52,700 nt of DNA from Peptococcaceae bacterium BICA1-7 (lineage in GTDB: Bacteria > Bacillota > Desulfotomaculia > Desulfotomaculales > Desulfocucumaceae): assembly GCA_000802095.1 (NCBI GenBank), contig JUEB01000005.1:1-52700 (forward strand), given 5' to 3'. Below, piece by piece: positions 1-8,783 of this stretch; position 1 is the stretch's first letter, and each line of letters starts with the position of its first letter. Both the position numbers and the translations under genes were made by a program. The notes below the pieces were generated by a model. That model was not told the origin of the DNA. It made no database searches and saw nothing but the letters and a program-made list of their open reading frames with translations.

Positions 1-985
1 GGTTGGGCCCGAATCCCCAGGCGGTTTCGTACTCTATGGGTGCGCACACCTTTCCGTCGGGCATTGGGTATACGTTGGAGCACCTCATCACACAGCCGGG
101 GTGGCAGGCATGGGTGGCCTTGCCCCCGCGGGCCACGGCCACTTCGGCCAGCTTTTCGCCGGAAACCTCGTTGGCCCTGTCAAAGCGCCCGAAGCGGAAG
201 TTACGGGTGGGCAGTGTGCCTGCCTCGTTGATGATGTTCATGAGCACGTTGGTGCCGTAGGAGGGCAGGCCCTGGCCGCACACCGGGTGGTCCAGCAGTA
301 TTTTGGCGAATTTCTTGGCCGAGGCCTTGAATTTCTCCTGGTCCTTTACCGGGGCGTCAAAGGTGCCGGGGCTGTCCACCACTATTACCTTTATCTTCTT
401 TGATCCCATTACAGCACCCAGCCCGCCCCTTCCGGCGTAGCGGCTGCTGTTGCCCTCGGTGTCATTGTTGGTTATCCCGGCGGACTGCATGAGCATCTCT
501 CCGGCCGGCCCTATGGTTATTACGGCCACTTTTTTCCCGTAGCGCTCCCTGCACAGGGCGGTGACCTCATAGGTCCCCTTGCCGGCCAGGTCATTGGCGC
601 TAAAGAGCTCGGCGCCGTCTTTGGTTATTTTTATGCCGTGCCAGTCGCTGCCCTGGGGCATTCCCTCCAGCACCACGGCCTTTATGCCGAGGCTGGCCAG
701 CTTCTGGGAGGTTATCCCTCCGGCGTTGGCCTCCTTGATGCCTCCGGTAAGGGGGCTCTTGCCGCCCACCGAAAGTCTTCCGGAGGATGGTGCGCTGGTT
801 CCGGAAAGAAGGCCGGGGGCTATGACTATCTTGTTGTCCTCTCTCAGCGGATCGCAGCCTGCCGGCACCTCGTCCAGCACCAGCTGTGAGGTCAGCGCCC
901 TGCCCCCCAGGGGTGCATATTTCTCTGGTGTATCTTCATACTTCAATACTTTGTCGGTCATGTTGACCCGTATTATTTTGGACAT
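1..985 (-). CDS. Aldehyde ferredoxin oxidoreductase (AOR), N-terminal part, cut by window edge
   Basis: Tungsten/molybdenum-pterin enzyme that oxidises aldehydes to carboxylates (or the reverse) with ferredoxin. The ATG at 985 has an AGGAGG site 8 nt upstream. 328 codons are visible and the rest lies off the left edge; family members are about 600 aa. The start MSKIIRVNMTDK matches AOR N-termini. The glycine-rich pterin-contact segment (RYAGRGGLGAVMGSKK) lies near residues 205-220, and a CHPGCVMRC cluster near residue 300 (C-x3-C-x3-C) fits three of the four [4Fe-4S] ligands. A second, distinct AOR is at 32367-34298. The physiological substrate cannot be read from sequence. Confidence 0.93.
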   Translation of the reverse strand, partial: MSKIIRVNMTDKVLKYEDTPEKYAPLGGRALTSQLVLDEVPAGCDPLREDNKIVIAPGLLSGTSAPSSGRLSVGGKSPLTGGIKEANAGGITSQKLASLGIKAVVLEGMPQGSDWHGIKITKDGAELFSANDLAGKGTYEVTALCRERYGKKVAVITIGPAGEMLMQSAGITNNDTEGNSSRYAGRGGLGAVMGSKKIKVIVVDSPGTFDAPVKDQEKFKASAKKFAKILLDHPVCGQGLPSYGTNVLMNIINEAGTLPTRNFRFGRFDRANEVSGEKLAEVAVARGGKATHACHPGCVMRCSNVYPMPDGKVCAPIEYETAWGFGPN

Positions 986-1084
986 ATACAACTACCTCCT
1001 TTTATATTTGAGGTTACCGTTATGAATATTCGATGCCGAACGGTTTCATACCTTCTTTTTGTGTAAAATTGCACATGATATTTT

Positions 1085-1110
1085 AAAAAAAAACCGCCCC
1101 AGGCGGCAAG
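1085..1110 (-). terminator. Intrinsic terminator after hslO
   Basis: Read on the minus strand, GCCGCC-TGGG-GCGGT is followed by eight or more T residues. It lies about 130 nt past the hslO stop. The 986-1242 gap otherwise holds the AOR ribosome site and a dispersed repeat. Confidence 0.85.
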
Positions 1111-1154
1111 TATACGCTTTAAGCAGTCAGTAATAAGAGAGCAATGCCCAAACC

Positions 1155-1218
1155 ATTATGTCTCCTGACTCCCGACCGGAGGTAATACCATAAAGCAGTT
1201 TCCTGTCTCCTGACAGCG
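1155..1218. repeat. Dispersed repeat with CCGACCGG core (copy 1)
   Basis: TGTCTCCTGACTCCCGACC and its right flank match the reverse complement of 51791-51850 over about 55 nt, with only a few changes. Each side is built on a seven-base unit (TCTCCTG) abutting CCGACCGG. It is intergenic and has no ORF. Confidence 0.7.
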
Positions 1219-1242
1219 GCTTCCTTAAAGAATTAGCAATTC

Positions 1243-2118
1243 TCAGCCCTGCATCTCCTCCAGGAGATTTTTCAGATCCTCTGCAGAAAAAGTGTAAACC
1301 TCTCCGCAAAAGTGGCAGCGCACCTCAGCCTCTCCTCTTTCCTCAAGAAGGCGGAGAATATCATCTTTACCCAGGCTTACCAGTATTCCCTCCACCTTTC
1401 TCTGATCACAGGAACATTTAAAGGCCACCGGCAGCCTGTCCAGTATTTTAAGCTCATATTCACCGGCCACCGCCCGGGCTATTTCTTCAGGGCCGGCCCC
1501 TTCTCCCATCAGGCTGCTTATGGTGGGGAGAGAAGCCAGATTTTTCTCCAGGCCGGCCACTACCGCCTCATCCGCCCCCGGCAGTATCTCCAGCCAGAAT
1601 CCCCCCGAGGACCTCACCTTACCCTCCCTGTCCACCAGGACTCCAAGGGCTACCGCTGACGGCGTCTGCTCTGAGGTAACCAGGTAGTGGGTAATATCTT
1701 CCGCAATTTCACCGGAAATTATTTCCACGCTGCCGGTGAAGGGCTCTTTCATTCCCAGATCCCTGGTCACATTCAGCATTCCCCGTCCCACAGCCTCACC
1801 TACGGGGAGCTTTCCCTCCACCCTGCGGGGCAGGTCCACATGGGGCTCCTGTACATAGCCCCTTACCTCACCCCTGGCATTTGCCGAAACCACTATAGCG
1901 CCCAGGGGTCCGTCACCCATCATTCTCAGTGTAATCATATCGTTGCCCTTGAGATTGGCCCCCAGCAGGAGCGCCCCGGTAAGGGTCCTGCCCAGTGCGG
2001 CCGTGGCCACCGGCCAGGTGTCGTGTCTTACCATAGCCGTCTCTGCAACTCCAGTGGTCACTGCTGCCATCACACGAAAATTCTGGTCCCTGTCTATGGT
2101 TTTGATTAAAAAATCCAT
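1243..2118 (-). CDS. hslO: Hsp33 redox-regulated chaperone
   Basis: Cytosolic holdase chaperone activated by oxidative unfolding. Its C-terminal zinc centre releases zinc when four cysteines form disulfides. The four cysteines are visible as CSC (about residue 236) and CHFC (about 269), in the family pattern CxC...CxxC. About 291 aa is the normal length. The ATG at 2118 is preferred over the GTG at 2124, because the AAGGG site is 9 nt from the ATG but only 3 nt from the GTG. The gene stands alone with its own terminator downstream. Confidence 0.97.
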   Translation of the reverse strand: MDFLIKTIDRDQNFRVMAAVTTGVAETAMVRHDTWPVATAALGRTLTGALLLGANLKGNDMITLRMMGDGPLGAIVVSANARGEVRGYVQEPHVDLPRRVEGKLPVGEAVGRGMLNVTRDLGMKEPFTGSVEIISGEIAEDITHYLVTSEQTPSAVALGVLVDREGKVRSSGGFWLEILPGADEAVVAGLEKNLASLPTISSLMGEGAGPEEIARAVAGEYELKILDRLPVAFKCSCDQRKVEGILVSLGKDDILRLLEERGEAEVRCHFCGEVYTFSAEDLKNLLEEMQG

Positions 2119-2277
2119 AATCACCAGCCCTTATGCATCTAATTTTTTAATTATACATTTTCTTCCGGGCAGCAGGCAACAGCATACATATTTTCACTAT
2201 CTAAATTTAGGGTTTTTAGAAGGAATATGACATGTTCTGACGAAACAATCAAAAAACAAGAATCAGGCAGGTGCGGC

Positions 2278-3225
2278 ATGAGAATCAAGTTCACCCTGTT
2301 TACTATATTTATGGCTTTAGCTCTATCCCTGGCCGGATGTGCCAAAAAAGAGGAGGCACCCGAGGCCGGAACCCCGGTTGAAAGTGTTCCCACAGAGTCC
2401 TCCACCGTCGACAGCAGCAGCGCCCCGACTGAAACTCAGCCATCAATACCGGTCGGTGTGAACGACCCTATATCTGCACAGACTCCCCGGTCCATTACCA
2501 GTCTGTCCTCCCTGCCCGAGGTGGTGGCCTCCGACAGTGTAGAAATTAAAGGCAAGACCCGGCCCGGCTTCAAGGTATATATAGAGGGGCAGGAGGTATT
2601 CCCCAATATTAAAGGAGAATTCAGCTTTAAACAAAACCTTCAGGTGGGCAAAAATGAATTAAAGGTGATCACCCTGGGCAAGGAAAAAATAGAGGAGACA
2701 AAGACCCTTGCCATCGAGCGGCGCCCCGTGCCGCCAATGCTCACAGTGGTTCCACCTGCGCTCTCTGACAGTGAGTTTGTAACCATAAACGGACAGACAG
2801 AGAAGGGGTGCATTGTTTATGTTAACGCCACCCCCACCATGCCTGACCGGGAGGGTAAATTCACCTCCTCCGTGCAGCTAAAGGAGGGAGACAATAATAT
2901 TACCATAACCTCCACCAACCGGGACGGGGGCACCGCCGCTCTGGAAAGAACCATCGCCTTTACGCCCCCTGACCCCATGCTTGAAGTTATCATTCCCGAC
3001 ACAGCCAACAGCAAACAGGTAACCATCAGTGGAATCACAGACAACAATACAGCTCTGGTGCTCTATGTAAACGAAGTGAAATCTTCCATAAACCAGCAGA
3101 ATGGAACCTTCAGCAGCACTTTAACACTGGAGGATGGCTTAAATGAGATTACCGTTACAGCCATAAACAAATGGGGCAAAAAGGCCACCGTAAGCGGTAG
3201 TATTTTCCTATACTCAACATCGTAG
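2278..3225 (+). CDS. Lipoprotein with three Ig-like repeats
   Basis: Predicted exported lipoprotein of 315 aa. From the ATG at 2278 the signal peptide has a hydrophobic core and the lipobox LAGC, so the mature protein starts at Cys about 21. A low-complexity Ser/Thr/Pro/Glu linker follows to about residue 85. Then come three tandem repeats of about 75-80 aa with the recurring pattern VTI-G-T--G---YVN ... G-F---L--G-N-ITVTA. These resemble bacterial Ig-like or glucodextranase B-type beta-sandwich domains. No catalytic motif is seen; a surface scaffold or wall-binding role is plausible but inferred. An upstream in-frame ATG (2227) would put 17 charged residues before the signal peptide and is less likely. 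The gene at 3253 is 27 nt downstream, so the two are probably cotranscribed. Confidence 0.85.
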   Translation: MRIKFTLFTIFMALALSLAGCAKKEEAPEAGTPVESVPTESSTVDSSSAPTETQPSIPVGVNDPISAQTPRSITSLSSLPEVVASDSVEIKGKTRPGFKVYIEGQEVFPNIKGEFSFKQNLQVGKNELKVITLGKEKIEETKTLAIERRPVPPMLTVVPPALSDSEFVTINGQTEKGCIVYVNATPTMPDREGKFTSSVQLKEGDNNITITSTNRDGGTAALERTIAFTPPDPMLEVIIPDTANSKQVTISGITDNNTALVLYVNEVKSSINQQNGTFSSTLTLEDGLNEITVTAINKWGKKATVSGSIFLYSTS

Positions 3226-3252
3226 AAAACCTTATCGGAGGTTTGTCGTTAA

Positions 3253-3750
3253 ATGAGAAAAATAATTGCAGTAATTCTAGTGCTATTCCTGTCCCTTGCG
3301 CTGGCGGGATGTTCCAAAAAGGGCGCCTCCACCACAAACCAGAACATAAAAACACTGGTTGACGGATACCAGAACTCCATGGTATCCTACTATTCCGTCA
3401 AAAGCATGCAGGACAGCTCACTTTTGATCAACCAGGTGAACGACAGCCTGAAAAAGGTTGAGGACAGCAAAAAAAAGCTGGAACAGCTGACCGGCATCAA
3501 TGAAACAGTTACTGACGCCAAGATTAAAGCCGAGCTGTCCAACTTTATCGACCTGGGCAGGGAAAGGGAAAGGATTGTAATGAAATACCTGGACGATTTG
3601 CGGCGGGACCTGGACTACAAATACAGGAATCCTGACGCCCAGGTTGATATCAATAAATATATTTCCCAGATACCCAATAACCTGCTGGATCTGGAATACC
3701 AGTCAAAGCAATCAAATGACCGCCTCCAGCAGCTGCTGGTCAAGAAGTAA
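3253..3750 (+). CDS. Small helical lipoprotein of unknown function
   Basis: 165 aa, preceded by GGAGG 10 nt before the ATG. The signal peptide ends in the lipobox LAGC (Cys about 20). The mature part is rich in Lys, Asp, Leu and Gln and reads as mostly alpha-helical, possibly coiled-coil, with no enzyme motif. It follows the Ig-repeat lipoprotein by 27 nt. A GC-rich hairpin without a T tract follows at 3752-3770. I do not recognise the family. Confidence 0.82.
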   Translation: MRKIIAVILVLFLSLALAGCSKKGASTTNQNIKTLVDGYQNSMVSYYSVKSMQDSSLLINQVNDSLKKVEDSKKKLEQLTGINETVTDAKIKAELSNFIDLGRERERIVMKYLDDLRRDLDYKYRNPDAQVDINKYISQIPNNLLDLEYQSKQSNDRLQQLLVKK

Positions 3751-3751
3751 A

Positions 3752-3770
3752 GACCGCCCTGCGGGCGGTC
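3752..3770 (+). terminator. GC-rich hairpin after lipoprotein pair
   Basis: GACCGCCC-TGC-GGGCGGTC is a perfect 8-bp stem 2 nt after the stop codon. There is no T tract, so it may act as an RNA 3' stabiliser rather than a full terminator. Confidence 0.45.
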
Positions 3771-3779
3771 AGCTATCAG

Positions 3780-3815
3780 CAGTTAGCAGTTAGCAGTTAG
3801 CAGTTAGCAGTTAGC
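3780..3815. repeat. Five tandem copies of CAGTTAG
   Basis: Five perfect seven-base repeats in the gap between convergent genes (3751-4024). A related motif (CAGCTATCAGCA) is at 3770-3781, and another such stretch follows the gene ending at 25835. Confidence 0.9.
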
Positions 3816-3869
3816 AAAAGACTCCTGTTTACATGAAAGCGGCTGCCAATGAGATTGCCGTTTAACAAA

Positions 3870-3916
3870 AAAAGAGCAGATTACTTTTTCATTATGAAAA
3901 AGTAATCTGCTCTTTT
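3870..3916. repeat. 47-nt perfect palindrome
   Basis: Two 23-nt arms, starting AAAAGAGCAGATTACTTTTT, are perfect reverse complements separated by a single T. It sits between convergent transcripts and ends in TTTT on either strand. It could be a bidirectional terminator or the fused ends of a small inverted-repeat element. Confidence 0.9.
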
Positions 3917-3965
3917 GTCCCATAATGTGTCACATATTATTATCTTAAAAGAAATGCCTTAGTAA

Positions 3966-4008
3966 TTCTGAATTCTGAGTTCTGAGTTCTGAGTTCTGAA
4001 TTTCGACC
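3966..4008. repeat. Heptamer array TTCTGAR x5 abutting CGACC
   Basis: Five consecutive TTCTGAA/TTCTGAG units run directly into TTTCGACC. The same layout (TTCTGAA units then CCGACC) recurs at 46166-46318 and 48895-48931. Confidence 0.85.
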
Positions 4009-4024
4009 GCAAAGCAACTCAGAA

Positions 4025-4477
4025 TTAGCCCTTCTTACTCAATTCCCCGGCCAGCAGGGCGGCCAATTCGGGATTCTGCTCCTTTATCCTGGCCAGGTAC
4101 ATGAATACACTGCCCGGGTAAGGTATACTATCGCTCAGCACCGTATATTCCACACTACTGCGCACCAGAGCCACAACGCAGTCCGGGGTGTGGTTGTCCC
4201 GGCACTCCTTGCACTGGCGGCAGGTCTCAGCCAGGGCGGGCACCAGCGCCTCAGGATAATAATGTTTGAAATCACCCTTTGGTATAAGGCTTGACGCCCC
4301 GGGAACATCCAGCAGCCCCTTTTGCACGGCATAGCTTAAAACTCTCCGGGCAAAGCCCATCAGACACTCAGGCTCCCTGCAGTCGGGAGTTCCCTTATAG
4401 TCACACTGTGAGCAGATATTTTCCAGCGGCACGGCCATTTTTTCCAGGTCCATTCCAGCCGGTCCCGCATAACGCAT
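4025..4477 (-). CDS. Cys-rich protein with two related cysteine modules
   Basis: 150 aa, soluble. Two similar modules are visible: CSQCDYKGTPDC...C followed by GFARRVLSYAV, and CRQCKECRDNHTPDC followed by ALVRSSVEYTV. This looks like an internal duplication of a C-x2-C...C unit that could bind metal. The ATG at 4477 is favoured because GGGGGAG lies 8 nt upstream; the GTG/ATG at 4486/4483 sit almost on that site. It follows the sulfite reductase-like gene by 18 nt, so the two are likely cotranscribed and it may be an accessory or electron-transfer partner. I do not recognise a named family. Confidence 0.8.
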   Translation of the reverse strand: MRYAGPAGMDLEKMAVPLENICSQCDYKGTPDCREPECLMGFARRVLSYAVQKGLLDVPGASSLIPKGDFKHYYPEALVPALAETCRQCKECRDNHTPDCVVALVRSSVEYTVLSDSIPYPGSVFMYLARIKEQNPELAALLAGELSKKG

Positions 4478-4495
4478 AACCATCACTCCCCCGTT

Positions 4496-5203
4496 CTAAT
4501 CCTCCAGGAATTTAACAAAATCGTCAGGTGGCGCCTGTTGAGCCTCCTTTACCCCGGCGGGGGGTAGAAAGGGCGTCAAACCAAGCCTGGTTATGGCCCG
4601 CCCCAGCTTTTCGCCGGGCTCTCCCAGTGCCCTGAAGCGATTCAGTACATGATCAATCAGTAAAAAAACATCTTCTCTCTTTATTCGCCGGGCAACAACC
4701 TCTCCGTGAAGAGGCTTTGAGCTGCCTCCAAAACCTCCGATGGACACATCAAAAACCTCCCGGCCCGAAGACACAATCCCCAGGTCTGCGCAGTACGGGT
4801 CTGTACAACCCCTTAAGCACCCGGCCACCGCTATTTTAAAGTCCTTGGGAACCTCCATGCCCAGGTATTTATCCTGTATTTCAATGCCCAGCGCCAGCGC
4901 TTCCCCAACGGCCCTGGGGCAAAGTGCGCTGCTGCCGGCACAGGCCTTTACCGCTCTGACTACATTGCCGTAGGGAGATACCTTAAGTCCCAGGCCAGGC
5001 AGTGACTCTACCAGCCTGCCGGCCCCTTTCTCGTCAAGGACAGCCACCAGGGTCTGTCGTGTGCTCAGCTTGATCCTGAAAACTCCGCACTCTTCAGAGA
5101 GTCGGGCCAGTCCTGATAGCTGTTCAGGTGTCATAACCCCGCAGGAGGCAACAATGTCTATAGCCACCATGCCGTTTTTCTGCCTAAAAATACCGTCACC
5201 CAT
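4496..5203 (-). CDS. Small siroheme/[4Fe-4S] nitrite/sulfite reductase-like protein
   Basis: 235 aa, far shorter than assimilatory NirA/CysI (over 500 aa) and similar in size to the low-molecular-weight sulfite reductases of sulfate reducers and methanogens. The N-terminal ferredoxin-like half contains FRIKLSTRQTL. The siroheme/cluster ligands are present as CAGSSALC (C-x5-C, about residue 88) and CLRGC (C-x3-C, about residue 129), followed by CTDPYCAD. AGGGGG lies 7 nt before the ATG. It likely catalyses six-electron reduction of sulfite or nitrite, or binds siroheme for another role. It is flanked in the same direction by a deacetylase gene (15 nt upstream) and the Cys-rich gene. Confidence 0.85.
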   Translation of the reverse strand: MGDGIFRQKNGMVAIDIVASCGVMTPEQLSGLARLSEECGVFRIKLSTRQTLVAVLDEKGAGRLVESLPGLGLKVSPYGNVVRAVKACAGSSALCPRAVGEALALGIEIQDKYLGMEVPKDFKIAVAGCLRGCTDPYCADLGIVSSGREVFDVSIGGFGGSSKPLHGEVVARRIKREDVFLLIDHVLNRFRALGEPGEKLGRAITRLGLTPFLPPAGVKEAQQAPPDDFVKFLED

Positions 5204-5218
5204 AGCAATCCCCCTAAA

Positions 5219-6046
5219 CTAAAACATAGTTTCTCCGCCCGGATTAAACAGTCCGTTCACAATGGCCATAAAAGCTTCCATGTCCACCCCGGGGCCTATG
5301 TTAAACCTCTTAAGGCCCATCGGCGGGTCTCCGGCCCTCACATAGCCATCTTCAATGGTAAAACCCATCCGGTACCCTGCCCCGGCGGATGCCTTCAGGG
5401 CTTCAGCACCGGTGGCGCCATATGGATAGGCAATGGAAAAGGGCCTGTTAATGCCTGCCCTGCTGCACACCAGGTTAAAAATGGCCAGATCTCTTGCTAT
5501 TTCCTGCTCGGAGAGGGCCAACAAAGCCGGAGTACCGTCTATTTCCCTGTGCAGGCCATAGGTGTGAGAGCCTATTTCCACCAGCCCGGACCTGGTCATG
5601 CTCATCAGCTGAAGCCCGGTAAGGTGTTGCCTGGCGTTTGGCGGAACACTGCCCATTAGAAAAAGAATGGCCCTGAAATTAAATCTTTGCAAATAGGGAT
5701 AGCAGTACAGGTAGTTGGACTCGTACCCGTCATCGAAAGTAATAACCACGGTCTTGGGAGGGAGCCTCCGGCCTGACTTCACAAAGCCCTCCAGCTCTGC
5801 CAGCGAGGCTGTGTAGAAGCCGTTGTCGTGCAGGTAGTCCATATGCCGGGAAAACTGTTCCAGAGGTAGTATCGAAGCATTTGAGGAGTCTCCGGTGGCC
5901 ACGCCGGGCAACACCTCATGATAGACTATTACCGGCACTTTTTCCGCCCCCGGCTGTTCAGCCGCCAGCGCCAGGGAGAATTGACCAGTGTAAAAAAATA
6001 AGGCTGCGCCCAACAGGCACCGAAAAAAAGCATTCAAACCAGTCAA
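5219..6046 (-). CDS. Exported polysaccharide deacetylase (NodB domain)
   Basis: About 275 aa with an N-terminal signal peptide (hydrophobic stretch ending ALAAEQ). The NodB homology domain starts at about residue 95. TFDDGY carries the catalytic Asp and metal Asp, GSHTYGLH the metal His residues, and AYPYG is motif 3. It likely removes acetyl groups from cell-wall or extracellular polysaccharide. No ATG start exists in frame because a stop lies 12 nt upstream. TTG at 6046 or TTG at 6037 (9 nt after GGCAGG) must be used; 6037 has the better spacing. It sits 15 nt upstream of the sulfite reductase-like gene. Confidence 0.88.
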   Translation of the reverse strand: MTGLNAFFRCLLGAALFFYTGQFSLALAAEQPGAEKVPVIVYHEVLPGVATGDSSNASILPLEQFSRHMDYLHDNGFYTASLAELEGFVKSGRRLPPKTVVITFDDGYESNYLYCYPYLQRFNFRAILFLMGSVPPNARQHLTGLQLMSMTRSGLVEIGSHTYGLHREIDGTPALLALSEQEIARDLAIFNLVCSRAGINRPFSIAYPYGATGAEALKASAGAGYRMGFTIEDGYVRAGDPPMGLKRFNIGPGVDMEAFMAIVNGLFNPGGETMF

Positions 6047-6253
6047 CCTGCCATTTCAATCATAAATTGGAAACACATCTATAATTCGACATTGTTTTTC
6101 CCACTCCTTCACTGGTCCGGCTTTTTAATAAAAGATTGCCATTACTTTCAGACTGATGACAAACCATTTTTCATAATATCTGCTTGAAAGCGACATTCAT
6201 AGGGGCAGGGAATGATCAGCCACTTGCTAACATTGTCAACAGCCTGATTACTT

Positions 6254-8635
6254 CTACCTGTTGAATTTTTGGGGTTTGATTGTACTTCCATCACTGACCA
6301 GCACCGTAAGACCATCCCTATCGGTGCGAAAGACCATTACCTTTCCGGCCTCCAGTAGTTCAAGGGTATCAGGGTGAGGCTGTCCGAAAGAGTTACGGCC
6401 CACTGAGATAACCGCCAGACCGGGACTTACCCTTTCTATGAAATCCTTGCTGACATACCTGCTGCCATGATGGGAGACTTTCAGAACATCATGTTTCAGT
6501 GGAAATCCGCTTTCCACCAGCTGTTGCTGTGCCTCCACTTCAATATCTCCAGTAAGTAGAAACGATCTTTTCTGGTAGCGGACCGACAAAACCACAGAAT
6601 TGTTATTCATATCTGATCTGGTGCCGCACAGCGGCCTGACAGCGGGGCCCAAAACATCAACCCTGACCCCTGGGTCAATTGAAAGGGCATCACCGCACAC
6701 TATTTCCTGTACAAGAATATTTTTTTCACGCACCCTGGCAAGGAAGCCATTATAGGCAGGATCGGGCAGCTCTCCGGACTGATCCCCTGAATTTAGCGGA
6801 GGAATCAGCACGGCGCGTATATCAAATCGCCCCAACAGGTACAGTGCGCCTGCGGCATGGTCCTCATGGGGGTGAGTCAGCACCAGGGCATCCAGCTTTC
6901 TGACACCAATCCTTCTCAGGTAGGAGGTTACAACCTCTCCTGATCCCCGGCCCTTCTCAAATTCTCCCTTCCGTCCTCCGGCATCCACAAGCATGCCCTG
7001 CCCTCCGGGAAAGCGTATAAAGATGCTGTCCCCCTGCCCCACATCGATAACATGAACCTGCAATAGCCCCCGTCCCTGGATCTCTGCCGGTAAAAGGGCC
7101 AGTGCCGGAAAAACAGCTAGCAGGCAGACCAGTATCAGCCTTAGCGGTATATTTTTCCACCTTTTAACCCACAGTGAAGGCAGCGCCAGGAGGGACAAAT
7201 ACCACAGCCCCATGGCCACCCAATGTGGGGAGGGGACATACTGAACCCCCCCGGGGATTTGGTGCACCGCCTTCACCAAAAGAAGCATCAGCTCCAGCAG
7301 GGCTGCGGAGAAGTAATTGATTACCACGGCAACCTTTATAAACACCAGTCCGGCCAGTCCCGCCACAAGGCTCAGGGGAAGTATCAGACCCACCAGGGGA
7401 ACGGCCAGAAGATTGGCGGGAATTGAAATAAGAGAAATAAGATAATAATGATAGGCCACCAGTGGCAGAGTTCCCAGAACAGCCCCCAGAGACACCGAAA
7501 GGGACCCCCTGACCCACGGTCTCTCCAGTCCGGCCCTGGCCAGCGCCCTGTCGAATAATGGGCCAAGGTGCAGTATTCCCCAGGTGGCCCCGAAGGAAAG
7601 CTGAAAACCGGGCTCAAAGAGGGCTACGGGAGAGAATATAAGTATTGCCAGGGCCGATGCGGCCAGGGTGGTGGGCCAGTCTTTATCCTTGCCCAGGTGG
7701 CGTCCCAGAAGCTGGACCCAGGCCATAAGGGCAGCCCTAACCACCGCCGGGCCCATGCCGGTAATAAAGGTGTACACCACAAGTACCGCCGTGATCACCG
7801 GAAAGCTTGCCCTGTTAAGTCCTGCAAGCCCCATTAGTCCTATCACCGCAGCCACCACAAAGCCTACGTGCAGGCCGCTGACCGAAAGTATGTGGACTAC
7901 CCCCGACTCGTTAAAAGCCTCGGCAGTACCGGGATCTATCCCGGCCCGGCCGCCAAAAACCATTCCGTTAATCAAAGCGGCATGACCGGGCTCCATAGTA
8001 GCCCGGTTGATTTCCATCAGGCGCTGCTTTATTCCCAGGGCAGCCCCGGCCAGGGGGTTGCCGCCTCCGGAGCCAACTTTTGTAATGTCAGATGTTTCTT
8101 TTACTGTCATCAGAGCCCATATGCCCCGGTCGTGAAGATACTCCCCATAGTCAAATCCCCCGGGATTGCCCGGGCTCTCAGGAATATACGGCCTCCCTCT
8201 GACACTTATTAAATCCCCATAGCCATATCCGGCAGCAGCGCCGGGGACATGAACCAATATTTTCCCTTCTGCGCCGGACTGCTGCTGCCCGAATATAATT
8301 TTTTGCGCCTCCAGGGTATATACAGTTCGATCCCCTCTGAAATCAGGGTCTCTGCATATGTAGCCTTCAATGCTGACACTTTTATCCAGAAAGGCTGCCA
8401 TACTGCCCGGACCAGCGCCGCTGTCCCTGGCGGCCGCGGCCCAGCCCAGAAAGAGAAAGGCCGCCACCATAACCGGAAAAGAATTACTTTTGCAAACAAG
8501 GAAAAGGACTGCTGCCGACGTCAGCAGAAATAGGGCGGCCAGCAGGAGCGCCCATGGGGATAGATCAATAAAATGAGAAAGGGCTATGCCGCCGGCATAA
8601 GCTATGGTTACTAATAGAAGTGGCCTGGCAGTCAA
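6254..8635 (-). CDS. comEC: ComEC/Rec2 DNA-uptake channel
   Basis: 793 aa, normal full length. Membrane channel that carries single-stranded DNA across the cytoplasmic membrane in competence. It has an N-terminal DUF4131-like region with two or three membrane segments, then the Competence domain (about residues 210-480) with many hydrophobic helices and HILSVSGLHVGF. The C-terminal metallo-beta-lactamase-like domain has DVGQGDSIFI, LTHPHEDHAAG and SHHGS. The TTG start has GAGG 8 nt upstream. comEA lies about 3 kb upstream on the same strand, separated by three unrelated genes, rather than directly before comEC as in Bacillus. The 6047-6253 gap shows no gene. Confidence 0.96.
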   Translation of the reverse strand: MTARPLLLVTIAYAGGIALSHFIDLSPWALLLAALFLLTSAAVLFLVCKSNSFPVMVAAFLFLGWAAAARDSGAGPGSMAAFLDKSVSIEGYICRDPDFRGDRTVYTLEAQKIIFGQQQSGAEGKILVHVPGAAAGYGYGDLISVRGRPYIPESPGNPGGFDYGEYLHDRGIWALMTVKETSDITKVGSGGGNPLAGAALGIKQRLMEINRATMEPGHAALINGMVFGGRAGIDPGTAEAFNESGVVHILSVSGLHVGFVVAAVIGLMGLAGLNRASFPVITAVLVVYTFITGMGPAVVRAALMAWVQLLGRHLGKDKDWPTTLAASALAILIFSPVALFEPGFQLSFGATWGILHLGPLFDRALARAGLERPWVRGSLSVSLGAVLGTLPLVAYHYYLISLISIPANLLAVPLVGLILPLSLVAGLAGLVFIKVAVVINYFSAALLELMLLLVKAVHQIPGGVQYVPSPHWVAMGLWYLSLLALPSLWVKRWKNIPLRLILVCLLAVFPALALLPAEIQGRGLLQVHVIDVGQGDSIFIRFPGGQGMLVDAGGRKGEFEKGRGSGEVVTSYLRRIGVRKLDALVLTHPHEDHAAGALYLLGRFDIRAVLIPPLNSGDQSGELPDPAYNGFLARVREKNILVQEIVCGDALSIDPGVRVDVLGPAVRPLCGTRSDMNNNSVVLSVRYQKRSFLLTGDIEVEAQQQLVESGFPLKHDVLKVSHHGSRYVSKDFIERVSPGLAVISVGRNSFGQPHPDTLELLEAGKVMVFRTDRDGLTVLVSDGSTIKPQKFNR

Positions 8636-8725
8636 TGTAAAAACCTCTTTCGCTTATACACGACAGCATTCTATTTAATGTCACATATTTCCTGCACATC
8701 CTATATATAGCTTTTATTTTTTAGC

Positions 8726-8768
8726 AAAAAAAATACCGGCCACATTTGTGAAATACTGTGGCCGGTAT
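8726..8768 (-). terminator. Intrinsic terminator
   Basis: On the minus strand the 12-bp stem ATACCGGCCACA / TGTGGCCGGTAT is followed by eight T residues. It ends the transcript of the gene at 8784-9713, just before comEC. Confidence 0.9.
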
Positions 8769-8783
8769 CTGTTGTAGCTCTGA

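Noticed and set aside
3780-3815. Tandem CAGTTAG units as a CRISPR-like array
   Set aside because: The unit is 7 nt with no spacers; it is a simple tandem repeat.
3921-3940. ATGTGTCACAT as a Crp site, also at 17444
   Set aside because: At 3921 it lies between convergent gene ends with no promoter, and the half-site spacing is wrong for a Crp dimer.
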